Assembly (NCBI RefSeq): GCF_027595985.1
Contig: NC_073303.1
Location: 101,893,820 to 101,957,819 of the forward strand
DNA length: 64,000 nucleotides
Direction of reading: 5' to 3'
DNA from: Sorex araneus
Lineage: Eukaryota > Chordata > Mammalia > Eulipotyphla > Soricidae
Shown here piece by piece: positions 12,385-24,659 of the stretch; position 1 is the first letter of the stretch, and each line of letters begins with the position of its first letter. The notes beneath the pieces are model-generated. The model ran no database searches and was not told where the DNA came from. It saw only the letters and a program-made list of their open reading frames with translations. The position numbers and the translations under genes are program-made.

Positions 12385-12500
12385 AGTCACAGGTCTGAAT
12401 CCTGGCTTCACTCTAAGACGGCTGTGCTTTCCCAATTTTGGGGAAGCCTCAGTTTTAATGCCTGTCAAGTGGGGTCATAATAATTCCATATAGAATAATA
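12385..12500 (+). mobile_element. Possible MIR fragment
   Basis: 'ggtctgaatcctggcttcac' followed by 'gcctcagttttaatgcctgt' matches the usual MIR core-to-tail order. Confidence 0.55.
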
Positions 12501-13805
12501 AAAATATGCACAGAAACCTAAATGATGTGGCATGATATGTCAATGACCTTTTTCCCAAAGTTTCAGTTGCCTTCCTGTAATCTTAAAGAGGCTCACCCTC
12601 AAGAATTTTACCTTGGCTTCCTCTAGTCATAACATTACTGGCATGTTTTGAATATGCTTATGCAGAAGGAATATAAAGATCAAGGTGTTGCTCTGTCTTC
12701 TGGAAGGCGGCGGGGGGAGGAGGGGATAGCAGAGTGGTGGGGGGGGGGGGCAACCAGTGTCTGCAGCTCTGGGAGGGCTTTGTTTCTTCCCTTTTGGAGG
12801 AGCACTAAACCCTATTCACTTCCTGCTGACAGCATAAAAAGGAGAGGAGGTCCAGTGGGTGTGACCTCTGGATCAAGACCAAGACTGGGCTGCAGTGGAA
12901 ACCCACATTTCACAGCAAATTTCCTCAATCATGACCAGAATCACACAGACTAGCTTGGTGACCCTGGGAACTTCCAAATATTGTCACCACAGTCCCTGCC
13001 GAGCTTTGGGAAACCCAAGAAGACAAGAGTTTCCCTACTCCACACAAAGCTTGTCTGTCCATCAGCACCCTCAGGTCCTAGCCAGGGAACTCTGGAGAAA
13101 GAAGTCTAATTTGGTCACGTGTGCCCAATTCGGCATCAGGGCAGGAATTCTTTCCTGACTTCTGCAGATAGGGGCTTACATCACGGCATGAAATTTGTTT
13201 GCCCTTATCTTAGCACCCAAGAACAAATTATCCCTCCCTTGTTATAAATCCCTGGGACTGCGGGCAGGTTTCTGCGTAAATCTCCTTGTGAGTTCTCCTT
13301 GGCTGACTGTTCACTTTTGTTTGCTGTTTTTTATTTTTTTTCCCCCTTGGCTCCAGGCTCACAGATTGATCAGTTTCTCAAGAGGCAATACCTGCTCTCC
13401 TCTGGAGGAAGGGCAAAGACAAGGAAGAGCAGCTCAGATCTCTGCAGACACAAAAGCACCCCCATTGGGATGAGTCTTCTCTCCCAGATGAACTTCACTG
13501 ACTGTTAATCACAAAGCACCATTGCATCAGGCTGAGATATGCCCCTGACAGTCTGAAAAACCAGAATTTCCCAGTTTTCCAAGTCTCTTGTTTGCACCCC
13601 CCTCTTTCTGGAATGTTGGTAGAAACAGATAAACCTGAATGGACTGAAAATTCTGTCCATGAGGACCATGAGGGTATTTTGTTTTTTGAGTGGCTTTTTT
13701 TCCCCTTGTTTGTTTGGGCCACACCCAAACATGAGTGACTTGCATGATAGAGCCCCGTGTTTAATTTCCCAACATAGCATCATCCTTTGAGCCCTCCATG
13801 TGGGT
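12501..13805. other. Intergenic DNA with GC-rich patch
   Basis: A G-rich stretch (12706-12750, with an 11-base G run) is the only notable structure. No gene is supported. Confidence 0.5.
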
Positions 13806-13820
13806 TTCAAATGACAGCCT

Positions 13821-14009
13821 AAGGGGGTGTCATTTGAACGCATAGCACAGCAGGTAGGGCATTTGCCTTGCACACGGTCAACCCAGGTTCGAATCCCAGC
13901 ATCCCATCTGGTTCCCCGAGCACCACCGGAAGTAATTTCTGAGTGGATGAGCCAGGAGTAACCCCTGTGCATCGCATGCACAGGGTGTGACCCAAAAAGA
14001 AAAAAAAAA
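13821..14009 (+). mobile_element. SOR-type SINE with altered 5' end
   Basis: Body and 3' end are typical ('aggttcgaatcccagcatcc', 'gggtgtgacccaaaaag'). The 5' end, normally 'ggggctggagcgatagc', reads 'gggggtgtcatttgaacgc' and contains the reverse complement of the flanking duplication. Duplication: tcaaatgacagcct at 13807-13820 and tcaaatgacatcct at 14010-14023. A small tandem 'gcatcgcatgcac' change precedes the end. Confidence 0.85.
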
Positions 14010-14023
14010 TCAAATGACATCCT

Positions 14024-14480
14024 GGGCCTGATACAACTGATCAAACGGGGGTGGGAAACCCCCTCATGCAGCTGACAGGTAATTAAGCACCAAGCATCAA
14101 GGTAAATACGTTGGGTCTGGGTTCCTTGGCCACAAAGACAACCCAGGGAAAGGCCGACCTATCCGCAAACGATGGGAGAGCCAAGGGGTGGGTGGAATTC
14201 TAAACTAAAATCATTACAAATCAGAACAGCTGTGGTTTATTCCTACAGAAAATACTCTGGTGCTTGAGATGAACTTAGAATCACTGGTTGGGAGAAAGTC
14301 ACATTGACAGTGTGACTGGTATTGAGACACTGTTTCTCTGAAAAACCATTATGAACAATTTTACAAATCACAGTGCCTTAAATTTTAAAACAATCATTTT
14401 CTAAAGGAAGCAAAGAAGAAAAGACCCAAGCCCTCCAGGCACATCCCCTGGGGGCAGGGCTCACAGTATATTCACAGAAG
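14024..14480. other. Intergenic DNA, nothing recognised
   Basis: No repeat or coding signal that I can defend. Confidence 0.45.
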
Positions 14481-14484
14481 AATA

Positions 14485-14640
14485 TACTGTCAAAACAGGC
14501 CATTACAACAGAGAGGTAAAGTAATTTGTCCACGGTTACACAATTGGAAGAGACAGAACTTAAGACAAATAATCAGACTGTGGAGTCCATGTTCCAGGCA
14601 TTAACACACTTGGGAAAATCCCCTCACACCTATTAACATT
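14485..14640 (+). mobile_element. Possible MIR fragment
   Basis: 'agaggtaaagtaatttgtcc' and 'ggttacacaattggaagag' correspond to the conserved MIR core. Confidence 0.6.
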
Positions 14641-14964
14641 AAGATTCTGGCTCAGCAGGTTTTAGATGGGGCCTGAGATTTTGGATTTCCCATAATCTCA
14701 GTTTCTACTAATCTAACCAGCACCTCCCCCCACCCCAAACCCAACCTGGAACACACCCCACTCCCACCTTTCACCCTGTGAGAATCACCATTGCCTCTGT
14801 AAAGACCCACACTTGGAGAAGCCAGGCTGAGTGATGAGCAGCTTTGTTTGGCATCTGTCCACAGAGAAAGAGAAACAGAAATTAGGAACAAGTTACGGGA
14901 CATGTTAGAATAATTTGACAATGATATTATGTCTGTTAACTCTACCACTAATTTAAAAATTGGG

Positions 14965-15046
14965 CTCTGGTAAAGATAGGGCTCAAGTGGTAGAATACAG
15001 GGGTGACATTCTGAGTTCTAGCATTGCTACCCATCCCGCCAATGGC
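14965..15046 (+). mobile_element. Old tRNA-derived SINE remnant
   Basis: 'gggctcaagtggtagaatac' and 'attctgagttctagcattgc' resemble a decayed A box and B box. The adjoining microsatellite probably grew from its tail. Confidence 0.35.
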
Positions 15047-16280
<1,234 letters not shown>

Positions 16281-16284
16281 AAGA

Positions 16285-16450
16285 GTACAGGGTCCCGTCC
16301 GTCTGGCTTTGGTTCGAACCTGCCCAATTCAACAACCTGTTGATTGGATGACCCTGCAGTGCCATGGCACGGGTCTGTCCGGTGTCTCACTTTACCCAGC
16401 TCTAAAATGGCCGTAAGGGGAATCACAGAACCTGCTCCCTGTGAAGAGGG
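16285..16450 (+). mobile_element. Possible MIR-related fragment
   Basis: 'tctggctttggttcgaacct' through 'ctcactttacccagctctaa' loosely follows MIR order. Low certainty. Confidence 0.35.
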
Positions 16451-16689
16451 TAAACCAGGTCAAGAACAAATCATGACCATAATCCTGCTCCTCAGAGACA
16501 AAACATCATCTTTTTTTTGTTGGTTCAAATAAAGAGCAGCAGAATCTGCCACCCTCAAGCACACCATGTCAGCACTGAACTCCTTAATTGGAACTGAAGG
16601 CAATTGAGAAGCAGACACAAGAGACGTTTCCAGACTCCCTATTTACCTGTGGGCAGAACATATATTCCCATTGTTAAAGTACTCACTGT

Positions 16690-17098
16690 ACAAGGCAGGC
16701 TTCTGTCAGGAAGGGGGTAACAAGTTTATCGTCAGAGACAAGGAGCCACCAAGAAAGGGTCTACTCAAACAAACCTCAATGGTCCTTATCTATCATGTTT
16801 CCCCATAGCTCTGCCTTCCGGCAATTCACCACCCCCAAGAAGTTCAAAGTCCTTTTTCTTTGTCTTGTCTCTTCTCTATAAAACTATCGTTATTTGCTGT
16901 AAATCCAAGTTCTAACAACACTTTGAAATCACGGAATGTTCCCGTTCCCATGCTCCCATGCTGTATGCATGACGACCATGTTTAAAACCTTGTGCGTATT
17001 TTCTCCTATTAAGCTATTATCTGCCAGTCTAATGTACAGGGCTGTCGCCTTTGAACCTGCGTTGTGCGCAACAAAATAGATGTTTTCTTCCCCTACAA
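16690..17098 (-). mobile_element. Possible old LTR remnant
   Basis: Read on the minus strand the segment begins 'tgtaggggaagaaaacatc', a TG start of the kind common to LTRs. No paired LTR, primer-binding site or target duplication is identifiable, so this is a tentative label. Confidence 0.2.
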
Positions 17099-17539
17099 TA
17101 CCAAGCACAGCATGCTTATACCACCTCCAAACTGCGTAGGCTGGGTAAACAGATCTTATCTCAGAACATCTCTTAGCTCATCCTTAGTCCAGTAACCCCT
17201 ACTGGTTTGTTGTTGTTGTTTTTTTTTTTTTTGACTTTGCATCAAAGGCTTACTTTTAGCATTCATCGAGTCTTATTTCAAAAATGCTTATTAAATATCT
17301 AGTAAGTTGTTCAGTAGATGCCATAGATGTGAGGACCCAGTGAGTAAAGATCTGGGTTCAGTCCCCTTGTAGAGCAAGTGAGAAAGAGCAGGTGGCAGAA
17401 CATATTGCTCAAGTACCCTGGACCTGAACCACCAAGCACAGGGGCTGATTGCAAGGTGAGTGGAGCACACATCCGCTTTGGCCACAAGGTCCAGGGACTG
17501 GTTAGACCAAAGTGAAATCCTTACCATGTAAAGAGAGGC

Positions 17540-17788
17540 TCTGAAGGGGCCCAAAAACACACAGAAAAAAGCCATCTGCACATCTATGTTCATTGCAGCA
17601 TTACTCACCATGGCCAGAATCTGTAAATAACCCAAGTGCCTGAGAACAGATGATTAGACAAAGAAACTATGGTACATCTACATGATGGGATACTACAGCC
17701 ATCAGGAAAAATAAAGTCACGAAATTAGCCTATAAGTGGATGAACATGGAGATTATCATACTGAGTGAAATGGGTCAGAAGGAAGGGA
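17540..17788 (+). mobile_element. L1 ORF2 C-terminal fragment
   Basis: 'tgttcattgcagcattactc', 'atggtacatctacatgatgg' and 'gagtgaaatgggtcagaagg' follow the L1 ORF2 3' end seen in the other copies. The frame is disrupted. A minus-strand SINE abuts it at 17792. Confidence 0.8.
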
Positions 17789-17791
17789 CAT

Positions 17792-18047
17792 TTGTAGCAC
17801 TGTAGCACTGCACTGTTGTCCTGTTGTTCATCAATTTGCTCGAGCGGGCACCAGTAATGTCTCCATTGTGACTTGTTGTTACCATTTTTGGCATATCAAA
17901 TATGCCATGGGTAGCTTGCCAGGCTCTGCCGTGCAAGCGGGATACTCTTGGTAGCTTTTCGGGCTCTCCGAGAGGGATGGAGGAATTGAACCCGGGTCAG
18001 CCGTGTGCAAGGCAAATGCCCTACGTGCTGTGCTATCACTACAGTCC
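17792..18047 (-). mobile_element. SINE, RTE-type tail
   Basis: Minus-strand copy starting with tail units (TGTAGCACTG)n at 17792-17815, then 'caatttgctcgagcgggcac', and ending in the head 'tgctatcactacagtcc'. It lies at the broken edge of the preceding L1 fragment. Confidence 0.9.
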
Positions 18048-18235
18048 ATCAGCTAAGTAGCATTATATTAAGCAAAGTTGTGGGTACCTGATTGAAGTGA
18101 ACCTGGGGCAAAGTTCATTAAAGGTGTGTCTAAGGTAAGGCATGTCTTTGAAGTTCTTTAAAGTTGTGTCTAGGTCCACCCTACCAAAGGGCTCCTTTAA
18201 TTGCAAGATCGTGATACTAGTATTTGTTGCAGGTG

Positions 18236-18825
18236 ACTTTTTTTAAAAAATTTTTTATTAGTGAACCACCATGAGGTACAGTTACAAACTTAATGAACTT
18301 TTGTGTTTGCATTTCAGTCATACAGTGATCGTTTACCCATCCCTCCCCCAGTGCCCATTCTCCTCCCCCAGTGATCCCAGTATCCCTCCCACCACCCCCA
18401 CCCCATCCCCCAGCACCCCACCCTGCCTCTGTGGCAGGGCAGTCCCTTTTGTTCTCTCTCCTTTTGGGTGTTGTAGTTTGCAATAGAGGTATTGAGTGGT
18501 CATCATGTTCGGTCTATAGTCTAATTTCACATGCATCTTTCAACCCGACTGGGTCCTTCCAACATCCTCTACTTGGTGTTCCCTTCTCTATCTCAGCTGC
18601 CTTTTCGCCCAGCATGTCAAGCCAGTTTCCAAGCTGTGGAGCAGACCTCCTGGTCCTTATCTCTACTACTCTTGGGTATTAGTCTCCCATTCTGTTATTT
18701 TATGTTCCACAGATGAATGCGCTCTTTCTATGTCTGTCTCTTTCTTTCTGACTCATTTCACTTAACATGATACTTTTCATGTTGATCCACTTATATGCAA
18801 ATATAATATTATCAAAGATTAGATG
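18236..18825 (-). mobile_element. L1 3' end
   Basis: Poly-T, then the 3'-terminal block 'gtgaaccaccatgaggtac', the pyrimidine-rich 'ccaccccatcccccagcac' stretch and 'tcaagccagtttccaagctg', down to 'ttgatccacttatatgcaa' in the ORF2 C-terminus. A well-preserved member of the same subfamily as the 1.7-kb and 62.8-kb copies. Confidence 0.88.
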
Positions 18826-19084
18826 ATCATTGCAGACAACTGTTTTAAGGCTGATTCTGGTAAATGTTCTGGTAAATACGTCTGGGCCATAGTAAACATT
18901 TAATCAGCAGAAGCTTCCATTAATATACTTACTGTTTTACTCTCTTTCTGTGTACTTTTCACTGAGAACTAACTTTCAGAAGGGCTAGGAGTCAAGTCTA
19001 AGTTTGGCCCTTTTTTCCTTGTCTTTAATCAAAACAAAATTTTTCAGCTGCCCTACGTGCTGTGAAAATGATGGTGTTATTAAG

Positions 19085-19397
19085 GAGTTGGTGGACTCAT
19101 TTGTAGGATATAAAAAAAACATAGTATGAGACTAATACCCAAGGACAGTGGAGCAAGGCCCAATAAGGAATGGCCCATGGTTGGAAGTTTGCCACAGGCA
19201 GTGATGGGGGGGCGGGCAGCTAGGATAGACAAGGAACCACTATGACAACAATAGTCTGAAATGATCACTCTGGACAAGAACAGAGTGCTGAAAGTAGGTA
19301 AAGCTGCAAACATGATAACCTTGCAGTACCTATATTATAAACCATAATGTTCAAAAAGAGAAAGAGAGACCAGAGACAGAGAGAGACAAAGAGACAG

Positions 19398-19454
<57 letters not shown>

Positions 19455-19640
19455 AGGGAGAGAGAGAAGAAAAGTGCCTGTTATAGAGGTAGGCTGTGGG
19501 GAGGTGGGGTGGGAGGGAAACTGGGGACATTGGTGGTGGGAAATGTACACTGGCGAAGGGACAGGTGATGGGACATGACTGAAGCCCAATTATTAATAAC
19601 TTTGAAACTGTGTATCTCACAGAACTCAATTAAAAATAAA
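19085..19640 (+). mobile_element. L1 3' end with GA tract
   Basis: 'catttgtaggatataaaaaa', 'gactaatacccaaggacag', then a (GA)n tract at 19399-19450, 'gtgcctgttatagaggtagg', 'gaaatgtacactggcgaagg' and terminal 'actcaattaaaaataaag'. This is the 3' UTR of the same L1 subfamily as the 32.0-kb and 49-kb copies. Confidence 0.88.
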
Positions 19641-19747
19641 GAGGCTTGGTACCATCCTACATGGCACATCACACAACTCATTTAACAGGGGGACAATCGA
19701 CTCCTAATGAAATGAATTGTACCAAAATATTTCATTGATATTTATTT

Positions 19748-19920
19748 ATTTATTTGTTTTTTTGTCACACACGACAATGTACAGGGGTTAACTCCTGCCT
19801 CTGCACTCAGGAATAACTCCTGGTGGTGCTTGGGGGACCATGTGGGATGCTGGGAATCGAATCTGGGTCAGTTGTGTACAAGGCAAATGCCCTACCCACT
19901 GTGCTATTGTTCCAGCCCCA
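19748..19920 (-). mobile_element. SOR-type SINE, poly(A) class
   Basis: Minus-strand full copy, 'gtcacacacgacaatgtac' to 'gtgctattgttccagcccc'. Duplication atatttattt at 19738-19747 and 19921-19930. Confidence 0.9.
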
Positions 19921-19930
19921 ATATTTATTT

Positions 19931-21548
19931 CTTAAATATGCCATTACAATTTTTCTTGACTCACTTTTTTATTCCTCATCCCTGAGTTAATTGCATCAGT
20001 TTCCTCAGGGTTTCACTCAATACCTTAGTTTGCAAACCTGAACATATACTTGACACTCAAAATCACCTTTGGAAGAAACTTTTTTCTTGACCCCCATAGG
20101 ATATCAGGTTAATTTGAAAAAAAAAAAAGCTCCTTTACTCAACACATACTTATTAAGCACCTATTGTGCATGGGAATTACCATGTGAGTCAGTAAATTCT
20201 GCACTCCTGGAGAGACAGGAAATGATGAGTAAATATGCAAATAGATCCACCATTGTAATAAGTGTTAGGTAGGACACAAACTGTCCAAGGAAGAGTGAGT
20301 TGGGCAACAAGCTGTTTGTCAAAGTTCACCCTAAGGACTTCACTGTTATAGATATAAAGAATGTGAAGGATATAGCTTTGTGAAGAGTGGGAAGAAGAAC
20401 GTTCCAGTCCCAGAGAAGGGATATATTACAACCTGAAGTACCGAAACAATGATGAGGTTCGTGCAGACAGGAAACCAGGAACCAGTATGACTGGGATAGA
20501 GTGAGCAACTGGGGAACTGACAAGTGATAAGGTTTAGCAAGGATGATGAAATCAGACTCAAAATTAATGCCAGGGTGGTAGAAGATGACTTCATATTCCG
20601 CAGATAGGACTTCATCTTCCGCAGATAGGATAAAGACTCAGCTATATTGGTTACTGTCTGGGCAACAGATGGTTACCTATTATATCAGACTCTTGATTTG
20701 GCCAATTGCAGCCATGTGAATATGGGCAATGTTCAAGTTCCTAAACCTTTGCTTTGAAATGAAGCTAGAAAAGTTCATAGGTGAATAGTGGATAGGTATA
20801 TATAAAACCTAGACTAACACAGGAAATAATAAATATTCAATAGCTACTGGGGGCTACCATTCTATTTATTTGATTATTGTAACCTTTATCAATTAACTAT
20901 CCTCTGAGATGCCATTCTCAAAAGCAAATTTCAGAAACTTAACCTTGTTAGGCCATTGAAAGTGAAGAGATTCCACAAAAAGCATAAAACTAGTCTTCCG
21001 GTTTACTGATTGACAACGAGTAAATGTATCATTAGATCAACTTGGGTTCTTTAAAAGCATGCCCATATGGGAAGCCAAATGTCCCTCAGAAGCCTGCCAG
21101 GTGGAAGGGCATGTTAGTAGCACATGATTAATAAAAACAGTGAGTGTCCTGGCTCTATGCCGACCCACCTTCATCTATCTTCATTACATGAGGAATTCCT
21201 TTTTCATAGAACTACACTGTCAAGTGTGCTTGCTTTATGAGAAGAGGCTAGAAATGTATCATGGGCCGAGAAAGAATCTCAAGAACAGAGTGAATGCCTT
21301 GTATTTATGAGGCCCTGGGTTTGGATCTGGACACCAGGAAAAAAACAAACTAGCCCAAAACAGTAACTATCCTCTGTAGTCTATATCAACTTTGTTCTTT
21401 CCCTTGAAGATTTACTGTTCTATGGAGAGTGAGGTTCAGTTAACTATTGTCTTGGACTGCTGGGCTGCCAAAATGAAAACTATATACTGAATGGCTTAAA
21501 GAGCAAAAGGAGAATTTTATTCTATCATCTTCTACCAAATTCTTTGTC
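19931..21548. other. Intergenic DNA, mostly unrecognised
   Basis: An ancient-repeat-like phrase at 20125-20170 ('caacacatacttattaagca', as in common L2/MIR 3' regions) is the only hint. No gene is supported. Confidence 0.45.
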
Positions 21549-21562
21549 AAAACCCTGAATGA

Positions 21563-21734
21563 GGGACTGGAGCAATAGCACAGCAGGTAGGGCATTTGCC
21601 TTGCAAATGGCCGACCCAGGTTCAATTCCCAGCATCCCATATGGTCCCCTGAGCACTGCCAGGGGTAATTCTTGAGTGAAGAGCCAGGAGTAACCCCTGT
21701 GCATCGCCAGGTGTGACCCAAAAAGGAAAAAAGA
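21563..21734 (+). mobile_element. SOR-type SINE, poly(A) class
   Basis: Nearly consensus copy with a perfect 14-bp duplication, aaaaccctgaatga, at 21549-21562 and 21735-21748. The perfect flanks point to a fairly recent insertion. Confidence 0.95.
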
Positions 21735-21819
21735 AAAACCCTGAATGAACAATTTGAGGCTCTTCCTGTTCCTGGAGCGAGCAGATATCATTGGGCTACA
21801 CTAGCACTCAACAGGGACA

Positions 21820-21897
21820 AATGGAGACGTTACTGGCGCCTGCTCAAGCAAATCGAAGATCAATGGAATGACAAGTGATACAAGTGATACAAGTGAT
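21820..21897 (+). mobile_element. Very short RTE-type LINE 3' end
   Basis: 'atggagacgttactggcgcc' and 'tgctcaagcaaatcgaagat' are the RTE 3' end without the SINE head. The tail units are (ACAAGTGAT)n, as in the RTE copy at 53.5 kb, not the ACAGTG units of the SINEs. It is read as a 5'-truncated LINE insertion. Confidence 0.75.
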
Positions 21898-21899
21898 CT

Positions 21900-22395
21900 T
21901 CTCTCAAAGTAGAGGTCCAGGATCACAGTGCCAGCAAAGTACTGTCAGGTTCTTCCTTACTAGAGAATGATCGCTTTTACGCTGTGTCCTCAAGCAGAAG
22001 TCTCTGGTTTCTCCTCCTTATCTATAAGTGCAGTAATCCAAGCATAGAGTCTTCCCTCTCAATCGCCCCTTACTCCCAAAGGCCCTGCCTCCAAACCATC
22101 ACACTTGGGAATTCAAGTTTCAACAGTGAACTTAGGGTAGATGTATGCATTCAGCACACAAGTACTTTAATACCTTTGAGACTGTCTGGTACATTCTATA
22201 TAACTTGATTCTTATCCCCAGGAGAAGGGCAAAGTTACTACAACCTTTTCCTTAAAAGTCCAAGAGGTAATGAATGTACTTAAAGACAGAGATGCAATAT
22301 GTGATGGAAAGAGCTAAGTGAGTGCTATCCTATGAAAACATAACATGATCCCCAAATGCTAACCACACATTAACTATATGTGAAATGTGAATTTT
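21900..22395. other. Intergenic DNA, nothing recognised
   Basis: No repeat or coding signal that I can defend. Confidence 0.45.
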
Positions 22396-22404
22396 TATGC
22401 AGGC

Positions 22405-22775
22405 CTTTAATAGGGATTAAAGTGCTGCGTTGCATGTGCAGACCCTGGATCAGTCCCTGGCACCACATAGTCCTCAGCACAGTGCAGCACCACTGAGCAC
22501 TGCCAGGTGTGGCCCTACGCACCTCTGTGTGCGGCCCTAGAAACCACTGAGCATCACTGGGTGTGTCCTGGGGTCTGCTGAGCACTACTAGATGTGGTCC
22601 TGGAGAGTCCTCCAAGGTGGACTGGGTAATTCCGGCACTGCAGAGTCTAAGCAGCAGTCATAGGCCCTGGCACTGATCCACTGGCCAGTTGGCCAAGAAC
22701 CACTGTGGGAACCCTGGGCCTCTTGAGCACTCTTGGGAGCACCCTTGGGAGCACCCCACACACCAAGACAAAAAA
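22405..22775 (+). mobile_element. Old composite SINE with repeated modules
   Basis: A tRNA-like head ('attaaagtgctgcgttgcat', B-box-like 'ggatcagtccctgg') is followed by several diverged copies of a 'ctgagcac...gtgtggccct' module and an A-rich end (22768-22780). At about 370 bp it is twice the normal SINE length. Confidence 0.5.
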
Positions 22776-22780
22776 AGAAA

Positions 22781-24360
22781 TGAATGATACTACCATTTAT
22801 CATACATTTTGTTTAATTCAATAAACTCCAAATCTAATTCTACCATGTAATCAATATGAAAATATCAGTTGTATAAATTTTCCCTCTTTTGGTATTCATG
22901 GAAACTAATACTCAGCTTACATTTATGACCCATTCCAGTTCAGAGTCTGTACATTTCATACCTTTCAGGCATTCAACAACTACTGGGGACCAGTGCTTAC
23001 TACGTTGGGAAATGCGGAGCTGTAATTTTCTTGGCGAAATTAGCAATGTCTCCTGGATCCAACTCTTTAATGCCTCTGTAATTTGACTGCTTTGTACACA
23101 GTGTCACACACCATAAGCATTTGGTACATTTTATCATTAATGTTCTCATCTGTAAATTAAGAATAGTGTTGTATCATTACAGGTCTTACAGGAATAATAA
23201 TTATAGAATAACTAAAACCCTCAGTTCGACCCCCAGTACTGCATGGTACTCTGAGCAATACTGGGTATGGCATTAAAAAAAAATTGCAAAGGGGCATACC
23301 AGGCAGATAGATGCCCAGGAGAAAGGTGTTCCAGGGAGAAAAAACAGCCAATGCTAAGGCTGTGAGTGAGAGTTATATGCTTCAGGGGCCTACTATGTCT
23401 TGGAGATGAAGGTGCCAGGGAGGTAATAGGGGAAACAGGGTAGGCAGGACCTTGGAAAGTATCTTAGAGGATTTAGTACTGCTCAAAAGAAGCTAGGGAG
23501 TTAGGGAAAGGGTTTCTGGCCAGAGGAGTAATCCTGCTTGGCTCACAATCTTGCCAAATCCCAGGCCTAGAAGTGGTTTGGGGAAAACAGACAGAAATTG
23601 ATGGTCCAGATTTACTGCATCCTAAACCCACAATACTGGATTCATGGTCTTTGTAAACTGTCCTGCAGAGCGCCAAGCTGGCAATCACTGTCTCCATCTC
23701 TGATGTTGGATTCTTCTTCCCTGGAAACACACAGTGTGCCGTGTGCCTAAGGAAAGGACAGGAGGGGGCTGGACCTACTCTTCCAGAAGCTTCTCTCATT
23801 ATCACCAGGATTGTCTCCTCTCTGAATATCTGTTCTCCACTCCTTACACAAGAAGTGCAAAATAAGATTCTTAGAACTGAGGCCCCCCCTTTTTTTTTTT
23901 AAATTCCTACATTTGGATTTGCAGATATGCCAATATTTGGATTTGTAGAGCTATAATTTAAGCCAGTCTCTCCCCTGGAATTGCCTGGTGAAATGCATCT
24001 TTCATGAAGCTTCTGCAAGAACTCAGCTACCAGCTCAGACACTGAAGCACAAATCAAACTCCCGTTCACCATCCACAATAGGATGTCAGGGGCCTCCTGA
24101 AACAGCAAACCTTGGAGAGATGGGCCTCGTGTCCTCAGGCAGGTAGGTGAACCCTCGTCCAGGAGAGGATTACAAGCCCTTCACAATTTTACAGCATTAA
24201 TGCATGGAGAGCTGAGGCCAATCATCTGCCTTTGTCTTTCCTTTCTGAATATGAAGGCTGAAAATTCTTTCTGTGGATTTCAGAGCTGAAGACAGTGGAT
24301 GCGAATGGAAGGCAGCTGGACTAACACTTGTATTTTGTGAAGAATACAATTTAATAATAA
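22781..24360. other. Intergenic DNA, one SINE scrap
   Basis: At 23215-23282 a B-box-like 'ttcgacccccagtactgcat' with an A-rich end suggests a truncated old SINE. A poly-T run lies at 23890-23902. Nothing else is recognised. Confidence 0.45.
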
Positions 24361-24362
24361 TA

Positions 24363-24618
24363 ATCACTGTATCACTGTCACTGTCATCCCGCATTGCTCA
24401 TCGATTTGCTCAAGTGGGCACAAGTAGTGTCTCCATTGTGAGACTTGTTGTTACTGTTTTTGGCATATCAAATATGTCACAGGTAGCTTGCCAGGCTCTG
24501 CTGTGCAGAGGAGATACTCTTGGTAGCTTGATGGGCTATCTGACAGGGGCGGAGGAATCGAACCTGGGTTGGCCGCATACAAGGCAAATGCCCTACCGCT
24601 GTGCTATCGATCCAGCCC
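24363..24618 (-). mobile_element. SINE, RTE-type tail
   Basis: Starts with tail units (ATCACTGT)n, continues 'ctcatcgatttgctcaagtg' and ends in the head 'gtgctatcgatccagccc'. It sits inside an (AAT)n array, part of which lies on each side, so the duplication is taataataat-like and cannot be delimited. Confidence 0.9.
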
Positions 24619-24655
24619 TAATAATAATAATGATGATGATAATAATAATAATATG
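24619..24655. repeat. (AAT)n/(ATG)n microsatellite
   Basis: AAT and GAT trinucleotides immediately to the right of the SINE, with matching AAT units at 24352-24363 on its left. Confidence 0.9.
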
Positions 24656-24659
24656 GGGG

